A DNA stretch of 64,000 nt, taken from assembly GCF_045223415.1 (NCBI RefSeq), contig NZ_JBEQZJ010000010.1, forward strand, positions 1-64,000, read 5' to 3'. Below, piece by piece: positions 42,412-49,949 of the stretch. The stretch is from Hoskinsella mucinilytica (GTDB lineage: Bacteria; Bacillota_I; Bacilli_A; Erysipelotrichales; Erysipelotrichaceae). The stretch's first letter is position 1, and each line of letters starts with the position of its first letter. The notes beneath the pieces were generated by a model, which was given only the letters and a program-made list of their open reading frames with translations, was not told where the DNA came from and did not search any database. A program made the translations under genes and the position numbers.

Positions 42412-44613
42412 TTATAATAGCTTTTCAAATTCAGACGCCGGCATTGGGCGATAAAAGTAAAATCCTTGCGCAACATGACAATGCACCTGATATAATAATT
42501 CCAATTGTTCTTTGGTTTCTACTCCCTCTGCCACACTATCCATCCCCAATAAATTGATCAGATCCATGATACCCTCAATGATCAATTTACTTCTTTCCTT
42601 TGTCTGTTCATCACTTTGCAGGAATACTTGATCCAATTTGATGATATCAATAGGAATTTCCTTCAACATATTCAAAGAAGAATAACCGCTACCGAAATCA
42701 TCCATTGATACAAGAAAGCCATAGGATTTTAGCTCCTTGACCAAAGCAATCAGTTTATCCGGATCATCCAACATGGTACTTTCGGTGATTTCCAATTCTA
42801 CATAAGCGGTATCTACCTCATGAAGCATTGCCATATCATAAATACGTTTCGCAAAGCCTTCTTGGAAAATATAAGTACGTGATAGATTAACAGAAACAGA
42901 AATCGGTGCGTATTTTTTCTTCCAAGAAGCCATATAGCTTAATACCGTATCCAAAACATACATGTCCAAGACCTCTAAAAAACCATTCTTCTCAAAGATG
43001 GGAATAAATTGTCCCGGTGAGATCAACCCTTTATATGGATCTTTCCAACGAACAAGAGCTTCTGCCGCAACGACTTTTTTGGTTTCAATTTCTACCTTAG
43101 GTTGTAGATATACGATGAATTCTCCATTATCCAAAGCACTTTGCATACGTTCTTCAATCTGCTTTTCTTTTAACAGTTGTTCATACATATCATCGCTATA
43201 AAAAGAAATAAACTGTTTACGATCCTTTTTGATATCATTTTTCGCATAAATCGCTTTATCCAAACATTTCATCAGATCATAATCAAATTCTTCTAATCGA
43301 TATACACCAAATTGCATAGAGAATTTACAACCTGGATGATGTCTTGTAAAATCATTTTGAATTTCTGCGTAAATCTTACTAATTCGTGAGGTGATCGCAT
43401 CTTTTTCATGATCCTCTAAAAAGATTGCGAAACGATCCTCGCTGATTCTAGCAGCCTGTTCTCCATCTTTTAAATACAATTTCACACCATACATAATGGT
43501 AATCAATAAATCATCACCATTGGCATAGCCATAGATCTTGTTAAACATTTTGAAATCACAGATATCAAATTCAATCAGACAAAATTTATCTCTTCGAGAT
43601 GCAGTCGTTTCTAAAAGTTGACTGACTTCCAACTTGAATTTATTAAAATTATCATGCCCGGTCAATGCATCCGTGAATAAGACCTTCTCCATTTTATGTT
43701 GATTTCGCTGATGAAAATAATAAAATACGATAAAGAATGTGACTGCCATGATAATGATGATAAACCATGTTAAAAATGCTACTTGAGAAAATGATGAAAT
43801 CCTTGTGGATACCACGGATGTCGGTACGATCGTCACGACATACCATTCATTATATCCCAATGCTTCAAAAGATAAATAGCATTCTACTTCTCCATGTCGA
43901 AATTCAATGATACCACTGCTTTCCTCTTGATTAAAGAAATTAGGATTTCCTGCATATTCCAACTCAGCTAGGTCATCTACCCCTTGTAAGATGGTATGCT
44001 CATCATTTTGTAGAATGATTTTTCCTTGTTGATTGGCAAGGATGGAAAAACCTTGTTCATTGAAGCTATCCACCAATAAATTATCCTGAAATTCTTTTAA
44101 GCTCTTCACAAAGAACAATACCCCTTGTATATTTCCATTCTGATAAATAGGTGCCGCATAAGCGTTGATCTGAGTGCCTGTTGTTATTAGATCATCCATC
44201 ACCTCAGAAACATTGCTTTCCCCTTTGATAGCCTTTTGAAAATAGGAACGAGACGATATATTAACATGAGCACCATCCGTAGTATAACAATCACCCTCTA
44301 ATGTTGCGATCCCAATGCGCTTAAAATGATTGATCTCCACTAGTCCTTTTAATTGATCAACCATTTGTTTTGGTTTATCTAACGTTTCATTTTGTAGTTG
44401 TTGTGCCAAAGAATCCGCAAGGATCAAATTATCTTCAATGCGATTTTGCATCATTGTTTTATTTTTCTCACTGATTTCATTGATGTTTACCATCAATTCT
44501 TCACTAATTTGATGATCCAAATAATCCATATAAAAATAAGCCATAACACCAAAAAGGAAGACAGTCATCACTGCCACGAAGAAATAAGGATAGAGTTCTT
44601 TTTTCTTTTTCAT
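42412..44613 (-). CDS. Membrane sensor c-di-GMP phosphodiesterase (Cache-degenerate GGDEF-EAL)
   Basis: A 733-aa protein with a transmembrane helix (about 10-30), an extracellular Cache-like sensor (about 35-280), a second helix (about 285-308), a GGDEF domain (about 325-475) and an EAL domain (about 485-730). The GGDEF signature reads SEDRF, so cyclase activity is not expected. The EAL domain keeps EALVRW, NLSR, ELEITES, DDFGSGYSSL and KLDQVFL, consistent with an active phosphodiesterase. It lies directly upstream of spoIIGA with no terminator visible between them. Confidence 0.9.
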   Translation of the reverse strand: MKKKKELYPYFFVAVMTVFLFGVMAYFYMDYLDHQISEELMVNINEISEKNKTMMQNRIEDNLILADSLAQQLQNETLDKPKQMVDQLKGLVEINHFKRIGIATLEGDCYTTDGAHVNISSRSYFQKAIKGESNVSEVMDDLITTGTQINAYAAPIYQNGNIQGVLFFVKSLKEFQDNLLVDSFNEQGFSILANQQGKIILQNDEHTILQGVDDLAELEYAGNPNFFNQEESSGIIEFRHGEVECYLSFEALGYNEWYVVTIVPTSVVSTRISSFSQVAFLTWFIIIIMAVTFFIVFYYFHQRNQHKMEKVLFTDALTGHDNFNKFKLEVSQLLETTASRRDKFCLIEFDICDFKMFNKIYGYANGDDLLITIMYGVKLYLKDGEQAARISEDRFAIFLEDHEKDAITSRISKIYAEIQNDFTRHHPGCKFSMQFGVYRLEEFDYDLMKCLDKAIYAKNDIKKDRKQFISFYSDDMYEQLLKEKQIEERMQSALDNGEFIVYLQPKVEIETKKVVAAEALVRWKDPYKGLISPGQFIPIFEKNGFLEVLDMYVLDTVLSYMASWKKKYAPISVSVNLSRTYIFQEGFAKRIYDMAMLHEVDTAYVELEITESTMLDDPDKLIALVKELKSYGFLVSMDDFGSGYSSLNMLKEIPIDIIKLDQVFLQSDEQTKERSKLIIEGIMDLINLLGMDSVAEGVETKEQLELLYQVHCHVAQGFYFYRPMPASEFEKLL

Positions 44614-44717
44614 GTCTTACAGCTCCTAACCTTCTTTATTATACACTATTTTCCAGTTTCTTCACAATCGACTTTATCATTTCCTTTTAATTTTACTAAA
44701 AAAAACAATAAATTACT

Positions 44718-44740
44718 AAAAAAGGGACCATGTCCCTTTT
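44718..44740 (-). terminator. Terminator of the CofE-like gene
   Basis: AAAAAGGGAC / GTCCCTTTTT perfect stem with a 3-nt loop; T-run on both strands. Confidence 0.9.
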
Positions 44741-44743
44741 TCC

Positions 44744-45934
44744 TTAATTAGTAAAATTATCAAAATAACCTTGAACCAAAACGATTGGCGTACCTTTATC
44801 ACCTGATCCACTTGTCAAATCACATAAGGAGCCGATCAAATCGGTCAATCTTCTAGGAGTGGTTCCTTGAGAAGCCATATCTCCAACTAGATTGTCATCC
44901 TTTTCTTTAATTTTCTCTTCAATAGCTTGTTGTAATTGTTCACCGCTTAATTCTTTAAAATCATTATCTGCTAAGTATTTCAGTTTCAATTCATTAGGCG
45001 TTCCTTCTAACCCTGATGTATAAGCAGGAGAAACACATGGGTCCGCAAGTTCCCAAATCTTTCCTACAGGATCTTTGAAAGCACCATCTCCATAAACCAT
45101 GACTTCAATATGTTTACCACAACGTTCTAACAGCTTCTTCTGTATCTCATTTACCAATGGACGACAATCTCTTGGAAATAGCTTAATACTATCTTCCGTA
45201 GACTTATTAGAACCTAATAGTCCGAAATTTTCATTATATCCGTTTCCATCAATGGAAGCATTTAATATATCATCTAATCCACATACTCTTTGTGCTCCAT
45301 GTTCTTTTAAGATGCGTTTTGTTCTGGCACGAGTATGAATATCACAAGTCAATACATTTTTGGTATAGTTCAAAATGGTTTTTGCGTTATTGGCAAAGAT
45401 GATTTCCACATCACAATGTTCCTCTTTGATCAAATTCTGGTAATATTCTACATAATCTACACCTGTAAAAGCATGCTTGTTTTCTCCGAATAATGCACGA
45501 TATTGTTCTAAAGACAATACATCACTGTAAGGATTAACACCAGCACGATCTAAATCATCTACACTGATCAAATGATTTCCTACTTCATCACTTGGATAGC
45601 TCAGCATCAAAACGATTTTTTTCGCTCCTCTGGCAATTCCTCTTAAACAGATCGCAAAACGGTTTCTGCTTAGGATCGGAAATATCACACCGATGCTCTC
45701 TCCACCAAGTTTTTCTTTGACATCCTGTGCAATTGCATCGATACTAGCATAATTACCTTGAGAACGAGCAACGATAGATTCTGTTATAGCGACTACATCA
45801 CGATCACGCATCTCAAAGCCTTCTGATTCAGCTGCCTCTAGCACACTGTTCACAACGATTTCTGCCAGATTATCACCTTGACGGATAATAGGACATCGAA
45901 CGCCGCGAGAAATTGTTCCCACTTTTCTTTCCAT
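44744..45934 (-). CDS. CofE-like (F420-0:glutamate ligase family) protein
   Basis: A 396-aa protein whose N-terminal part follows the CofE fold (RGVRCPIIRQGDNLAEIVV cut, DVVAITESIVARSQG, LSRNRFAICLRGIARG) and whose middle has acidic metal-binding-like segments (GLLGSNKST, VYGDGAFKDP). Such proteins are widespread in Bacillota that do not make coenzyme F420 and are usually misnamed after it. The actual amino-acid ligase substrate is not known. The start is ATG 45934 after GGAAAGGTG; an ATG 24 bp upstream lacks a site. Own terminator. Confidence 0.8.
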   Translation of the reverse strand: MERKVGTISRGVRCPIIRQGDNLAEIVVNSVLEAAESEGFEMRDRDVVAITESIVARSQGNYASIDAIAQDVKEKLGGESIGVIFPILSRNRFAICLRGIARGAKKIVLMLSYPSDEVGNHLISVDDLDRAGVNPYSDVLSLEQYRALFGENKHAFTGVDYVEYYQNLIKEEHCDVEIIFANNAKTILNYTKNVLTCDIHTRARTKRILKEHGAQRVCGLDDILNASIDGNGYNENFGLLGSNKSTEDSIKLFPRDCRPLVNEIQKKLLERCGKHIEVMVYGDGAFKDPVGKIWELADPCVSPAYTSGLEGTPNELKLKYLADNDFKELSGEQLQQAIEEKIKEKDDNLVGDMASQGTTPRRLTDLIGSLCDLTSGSGDKGTPIVLVQGYFDNFTN

Positions 45935-46002
45935 GTTTCTCAAACACCTTTCCTTCATTTAAACGCTCACACGCAGAATAATTATAGCTTAATTCAGAAA
46001 AA

Positions 46003-46038
46003 AAGAAAAGTCTAAAAGAATCCCCATCGACTTTTCTT
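46003..46038 (-). terminator. Phosphoesterase gene terminator overlapping the stop codon
   Basis: Ten-base arms AAGAAAAGTC / GACTTTTCTT, 16-nt loop, and a T-rich tail on the minus strand. The stop codon at 46012 lies at the stem edge. Confidence 0.8.
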
Positions 46039-46500
46039 CTGTGGTAAAAAGATAAATTCTACTTGAATATGGTCTTCATCCATATCGATTACTGCATAAG
46101 AAGGACCTCTTCCATCCCTACTTCTCCATATAGATCCGGGATTGATGATTCTCACACCGTCTATCGTATCATCTGCGGCAATGTGCGTATGTCCATAAAA
46201 TACAACATCACAATCTAAGCTTTTCGCCTTCAGTGCCATTTGTTCCAAACGTTTAGAATACATAAAATGATGAGAATGAGTTACATAAATACCATGTCCG
46301 CCGATATGCAGCACTTGTTCCTCGGGATATTCATAAAAGACATCATTGTTGCCTCTTACGGTCACAAATTGCGGAAAGCATTCCGGATATGTTTCGATAT
46401 CTCCACAATGCACATATGCATCTGCATCGGGATACTGTTTTAATATCATTTCTAAAGCATCATCTTTACCATGACTGTCACTGACTAAGATAACTTTCAT
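46012..46500 (-). CDS. ysnB: YfcE/MJ0936 family metallophosphoesterase (YsnB-like)
   Basis: Small calcineurin-like phosphodiesterase of 162 aa with the metal motifs SDSHG (start), HCGDI, GNND, THSHH and GHTH. ATG 46500 follows AGGTGAT at 4 nt; the upstream GTG lies within that site. It follows gerM, as ysnB follows gerM-rph-ysnA in Bacillus, though rph and ysnA are missing here. Physiological substrate is unknown. Confidence 0.9.
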   Translation of the reverse strand: MKVILVSDSHGKDDALEMILKQYPDADAYVHCGDIETYPECFPQFVTVRGNNDVFYEYPEEQVLHIGGHGIYVTHSHHFMYSKRLEQMALKAKSLDCDVVFYGHTHIAADDTIDGVRIINPGSIWRSRDGRGPSYAVIDMDEDHIQVEFIFLPQKKSRWGFF

Positions 46501-46575
46501 TTTGATCACCTACTGTAGTAAGTATACCAAACTTTAAGAAAAGAATAAATATTTCTATTGTTTTTTTGAAAATAA

Positions 46576-47544
46576 TCAAAACTTCACAACATTATAAACG
46601 ACATCATTCATGGAAACAGGTGTTTCATCCCCACCAAGAGAAACCACAACACCATCTACCAATACTTGGACCTGTTTTACCTCATCCAAGGACAACAAAG
46701 AGAGTGTCAAAGAATCATAGACATCTTGTTTCACACTTTGATCAGCGCCTAAAATATTTTTATTCAATGAAACCTTCATCAACCCCTGTTCAAAGCTGAC
46801 ATCTTCTAGTTGCACACGATCTTTTACCATTGGCTGTGTTAACGTACTAGATACCGAAACATCCTCAACGATTTCATTCACTTGTGAAGTCATAGATGAT
46901 CTGGTAGCCGGATATCGTTTGCTTTTAGGTACCATATACGTATTCCCCAGTATTTTCTTTGTATAGAACACCGTCAACTCATCACTGTTATGCAACGTAC
47001 TTGCAGCCGTTTCAAAATGATTGATGCCAATACTACGATTCAATACTTCCGGAATGGGTGTATTGGCTTTCGGCATTGCCTGAAGTGCTTCTTGATTCAT
47101 CGATAAACTAACCTGCTCTATATCATGAAATTGCGTAACGCCCCAAGTAATGGCTTCTAACACCCGTAATTCGTTCTTCTCATCATAGTTTTCTAAACTA
47201 TCTGTAAAATCAAGATTGGCAATTCCCTCTTGTATTTGTATCTGTGAAGGCACTACTTCTGATTGAAACAAAGGTTGAAACCCTTTGATTTGTTGCTTCC
47301 CACTCATGTAACCAAACATCATGACGATTTTATCTTCTTCATTCATTTCTTCATTCACAGGTATGCTGATCGGTACCAATGTTTGATCCTTATCCATAAG
47401 ATAAACCTGGATATGTTCTGTTTGATCCTCTGTCTTGATTACCGATGTCGATTTCTCTTCTTGCGGAAAATATCGTACCGACAAATAGGCAATCATCGCA
47501 ATCATGCCAAACATACATGCAATCTGCTTTTTAAAACGCTGCAT
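46576..47544 (-). CDS. gerM: Sporulation/germination protein GerM
   Basis: A 322-aa secreted or membrane-anchored protein with an N-terminal hydrophobic segment (about 9-27) and two GERMN domains (about 55-165 and 190-315), each with the VYL/VFY...LV....P.....R....AL pattern degenerated. In Bacillus GerM is made under sigma-E and is needed for the engulfment-linked channel and cortex. ATG 47544 follows GAGGTGA; the upstream GTG lies in that site. The lipobox Cys of Bacillus GerM is not evident (the Cys in IACMFG precedes the hydrophobic part). Confidence 0.88.
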   Translation of the reverse strand: MQRFKKQIACMFGMIAMIAYLSVRYFPQEEKSTSVIKTEDQTEHIQVYLMDKDQTLVPISIPVNEEMNEEDKIVMMFGYMSGKQQIKGFQPLFQSEVVPSQIQIQEGIANLDFTDSLENYDEKNELRVLEAITWGVTQFHDIEQVSLSMNQEALQAMPKANTPIPEVLNRSIGINHFETAASTLHNSDELTVFYTKKILGNTYMVPKSKRYPATRSSMTSQVNEIVEDVSVSSTLTQPMVKDRVQLEDVSFEQGLMKVSLNKNILGADQSVKQDVYDSLTLSLLSLDEVKQVQVLVDGVVVSLGGDETPVSMNDVVYNVVKF

Positions 47545-47664
47545 ATGTTTCACCTCTATTGAAGTTTATGCAATCTTATGCACTTTTAGAATAGAAGTCT
47601 TCTTTTTAAATTCCAGGACTCTTTCACCACTTAGTGATATCCCATATCTAGCACACAAAAAAAA

Positions 47665-47693
47665 GAGATTGCTTATACATTCTTAGCAATCTC
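47665..47693 (-). terminator. Terminator of the 58-aa membrane peptide gene
   Basis: GAGATTGCT / AGCAATCTC stem with an 11-nt loop and eight T on the minus strand. Confidence 0.9.
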
Positions 47694-47696
47694 CCT

Positions 47697-47873
47697 TCAT
47701 TTACCTTTTAGGTATTTTACAGATAAGACAACAATATATACTAGCAAAATGAGAGGTACAAACATTGTGGTAGAGCTCATAAAACAATCATGGATAACAA
47801 ACAATTCCATCCAAACAAAGCAAAATGCAATTATCAAACCGGTTAAGCATAACCAGAAAGTGTCTATTTTCAT
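47697..47873 (-). CDS. Small membrane protein, 58 aa, two transmembrane helices
   Basis: Two hydrophobic helices (about 5-24 and 33-53) joined by a short loop, with a Lys-rich C-terminus (KYLKGK). The start ATG 47873 has AGGAGG 6 nt upstream. A sigma-A promoter (47928-47955) and a strong terminator frame it, so it is a real independent gene. No family recognised. It lies between gerM and the VanY-like gene. Confidence 0.75.
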   Translation of the reverse strand: MKIDTFWLCLTGLIIAFCFVWMELFVIHDCFMSSTTMFVPLILLVYIVVLSVKYLKGK

Positions 47874-47927
47874 ATTCATCCTCCTAACATTTCTTGAGTA
47901 TAACTATAGATATCTTCCTACACTTCT

Positions 47928-47955
47928 ATTATAATGCATAGAATCGTGAAATCAA
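47928..47955 (-). promoter_or_regulatory. Sigma-A promoter of the 58-aa gene
   Basis: TTGATT (47950-47955) and TATAAT (47928-47933) on the minus strand, 16-bp spacer. Confidence 0.7.
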
Positions 47956-48003
47956 CTTTTTTTAACAAAGTAATCCCATTAACATCCAGAGTCAAACGAT
48001 ACG

Positions 48004-48047
48004 AAAAAAAAGTTATCATACATTCGTTTACACCAATGAATGACAAC
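48004..48047 (-). terminator. Terminator of the VanY-like gene
   Basis: On the minus strand a 13-bp stem with two mismatches (GTTGTCATTCATT / AATGTATGATAAC) is followed by eight T. Confidence 0.8.
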
Positions 48048-48054
48048 TCACTTG

Positions 48055-49092
48055 TTATTTCTCAAATACTTCAAAATTTACTTCTTCCATCGCCTTCTCT
48101 TGATCATACATATGTTTTGCCATTTCTTTACCGACATAGCGAAGCGTAAATGGTTGATACAATTTATGCGTAATGGATTCCTTTTGTTTAGGATATCGTA
48201 CCACAAATCCATATTTATACGCATTTTCCTTGATCCAAGTTGCTTGTTCCTTATCTGCCTCTTCTTTTTTATCTTTATCTTCTTCAGATGAAGTATTCGG
48301 TGCCAATGTGATCGTATACCCTAACTGATACTCACTTTGACCCGGATAATCCCAATGTAATAAAAAATCTTTTCCGGGATATTTTTTCTGCATACTGCTC
48401 ATCAAAGATACTTGATCTTCATAAGATAAATAGCCTGTTGTAATTGTCATATCTCCATAATCTTTTTGATTGATATCCTTTGCTGCTTTCATTAAGCTTT
48501 CTAATGGTTTTACCACTTCTTTTTTGATCATGATATCATTGGCATTATCCACTATGGAATCATGTGGCAAGGAAGTAATCGCCACTAAATCAGATGGTTC
48601 ATACGTATACACCGTATGGGTTTCATCTAAAAGCGTATAACGATATGTTGGATCGGCTATCAAGGATACTTCACCTTCACTTGCATATTCATAACCTTCA
48701 TCATAAAAACGTGTCAATACATTATAGGAATAGTTCTTCAATAAATCTTGTAGACTTGCATAATCCATACGATCACGATACTTATTTATGAAATTCACGA
48801 TATACGTTGGCTCTTCTTTTCTTGAATCCATCGCTCTGGTATACCATAATGTATTTTCTAATTGAAACTCTTCTTCTTTGATAAAGGGTAGAAATTGCTG
48901 TGGTTCGATTTTCTGTGTGACAAGATAATTGATTTGTTCTGTATCAAATTTATCCAATACAATTGCTCGCTCTTTCTCATTTAGCTCAAATGGATATCTG
49001 GCAAGCTCATCATAATGCTGATTCATGATATAAAAACAGCCACCAAACAATATCAATAACGCTAACAGAAACAGTCCTCGTTTTAGTTTCAT
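48055..49092 (-). CDS. VanY/M15-like membrane protein without zinc ligands
   Basis: A 345-aa protein with an N-terminal transmembrane helix (about 4-22) and a C-terminal region that follows the D-alanyl-D-alanine carboxypeptidase fold. The lineup is ITTGYLSYEDQ (family: SGYRSYxxQ), YPGQSEYQLGYTITL (family: PGxSEHQTGLAxD) and YQPFTLRYVG (family: EPWHxRYVG). The zinc ligands His, Asp and His are thus Tyr, Thr and Thr. It should not hydrolyse peptidoglycan but could bind it. ATG 49092 follows GAGGTG; the frame to 49140 lacks a site. It lies among sporulation genes. Confidence 0.78.
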   Translation of the reverse strand: MKLKRGLFLLALLILFGGCFYIMNQHYDELARYPFELNEKERAIVLDKFDTEQINYLVTQKIEPQQFLPFIKEEEFQLENTLWYTRAMDSRKEEPTYIVNFINKYRDRMDYASLQDLLKNYSYNVLTRFYDEGYEYASEGEVSLIADPTYRYTLLDETHTVYTYEPSDLVAITSLPHDSIVDNANDIMIKKEVVKPLESLMKAAKDINQKDYGDMTITTGYLSYEDQVSLMSSMQKKYPGKDFLLHWDYPGQSEYQLGYTITLAPNTSSEEDKDKKEEADKEQATWIKENAYKYGFVVRYPKQKESITHKLYQPFTLRYVGKEMAKHMYDQEKAMEEVNFEVFEK

Positions 49093-49149
49093 CACATACA
49101 CCTCAATAGCCATTATACCATAAACCTGTCGGGTTTCCATCCCTTACTC

Positions 49150-49593
49150 TCAATGTCTTCTTTGAAATTCCTCTTCCAGAAATACGATATGTAGATAAAA
49201 TCTACCGTTTTTTTCAAACAAACGACTGTTTTTGATCTTCCATTGATCTAAGATCGGTTGTTTCATCCAAGCATAAGGAAAACACATCATTTGAAACAAG
49301 CTGACTCCTCTCCAAACAAACCTTTGATCAAGGATCTGTTCACATTGAAATTGTTTACAGTTATTTTGAATACAAGTTGCCATATGATAGATTTCTTTTT
49401 TAGACATGCCGGGCAAAAATCTTTTCGCATAGCCTTTGACCTTTTGTTGTTCCTCATAATGACTTTGGCAACGTTGTTTTTCCTTTACGATGCTTTCATA
49501 CATAACAACTGTTTTTTCTACCTCCTTTTTCAAATATTGATACTGTGCTTGATTCGTTTTTAATACATAAGTAACCTTTAATTTCTTGTTCAT
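49150..49593 (-). CDS. Uncharacterised 147-aa protein in the late sporulation cluster
   Basis: Not recognised. It is basic, with five cysteines, an N-terminal helical region (about 15-60), a Cys-containing helix (about 70-90) and a C-terminal strand pair (GRFYLHIVFLEEEF). The order of a helical bundle before a (K)xGRFYLHI(V) strand recalls the N-terminal part of TnpB-type proteins, but no catalytic region follows and the similarity is weak. A GGAGGT site sits 6 nt before ATG 49593 and can be hidden by a hairpin. The gene lies between gerE and the VanY-like gene. Confidence 0.7.
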   Translation of the reverse strand: MNKKLKVTYVLKTNQAQYQYLKKEVEKTVVMYESIVKEKQRCQSHYEEQQKVKGYAKRFLPGMSKKEIYHMATCIQNNCKQFQCEQILDQRFVWRGVSLFQMMCFPYAWMKQPILDQWKIKNSRLFEKNGRFYLHIVFLEEEFQRRH

Positions 49594-49599
49594 AAAAAT

Positions 49600-49630
49600 A
49601 CCTCCTATATATTACTACGTAAAAGGAGGT
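49600..49630 (-). promoter_or_regulatory. Hairpin that can mask the ribosome-binding site of the 147-aa gene
   Basis: On the minus strand ACCTCC (49625-49630) is a perfect complement to the site GGAGGT (49600-49605), with 19 nt between. Confidence 0.45.
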
Positions 49631-49649
49631 CAAAAATCCTAAAAAATCC

Positions 49650-49673
49650 CCTGAAAATTTAAATTTTTTCAGG
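49650..49673 (-). terminator. gerE terminator
   Basis: CCTGAAAA / TTTTCAGG stem with an AT loop of 8 nt, followed by GGATTTTTT on the minus strand. Confidence 0.75.
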
Positions 49674-49683
49674 AGATCTCTTA

Positions 49684-49887
49684 TCATAATTTTAATTCAT
49701 CCAGTTTGATCAATTCTACGACCGCCTGTGCTCGACCCTTGACGCCTAGCTTTAGCATCACATTAGATATATGATTTCGAACGGTTTTATCAGAAATATG
49801 CATTTTTTCAGCAATTTCTCTGGTACTGTAGTTATCGATCAAAAGTTCAAAAACTTCTTTTTCTCGTTTCGTCAGTATTTTTTGCGT
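49684..49887 (-). CDS. gerE: Late mother-cell regulator GerE, apparently without a canonical start codon
   Basis: LuxR-type DNA-binding protein controlling late spore-coat genes. The minus strand encodes LTKREKEVFELL, STREIAEKMHISDKTVRNHISN and MLKLGVKGRAQAVVELIKLDEL, nearly colinear with Bacillus GerE, ending at TGA 49684. No in-frame ATG, GTG or TTG exists between the upstream TAG and the HTH. A strong GGGGGT (49895-49900) sits 7 nt before ACG (49885-49887), one transition from ATG, giving 67 aa. The true initiation codon is therefore uncertain. A sigma-K-like promoter precedes it. Gene order uvrC-gerE-gerM matches Bacillus. Confidence 0.88.
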   Translation of the reverse strand, partial: TQKILTKREKEVFELLIDNYSTREIAEKMHISDKTVRNHISNVMLKLGVKGRAQAVVELIKLDELKL

Positions 49888-49922
49888 AGTATTTACCCCC
49901 TATACAATATCCTACCTATCTT

Positions 49923-49949
49923 TATGTTATGCATCTTCTTGATTTTGGT
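49923..49949 (-). promoter_or_regulatory. Sigma-K-type promoter of gerE
   Basis: On the minus strand AC (49948-49949), 16-bp spacer, then CATAACATA (49923-49931), matching the sigma-K pattern AC-N16/17-CATANNNTA. It overlaps the last codons of uvrC. gerE is a sigma-K gene in Bacillus. Confidence 0.55.

Noticed and set aside
42324..42476. Longer N-terminus of SpoIIGA
   Set aside because: It would overlap the spoIIG promoter and the EAL gene's end; ATG 42323 has AGGAAGG upstream.
47545..47664. Sigma-E promoter for gerM
   Set aside because: A CATAAACT -10-like sequence exists, but no acceptable -35 lies at 13-16 bp.
49150..49593. Transposase (TnpB) remnant
   Set aside because: Only a weak layout resemblance. 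There is no RuvC motif, no zinc finger and no element ends, so it is kept as an unknown gene.
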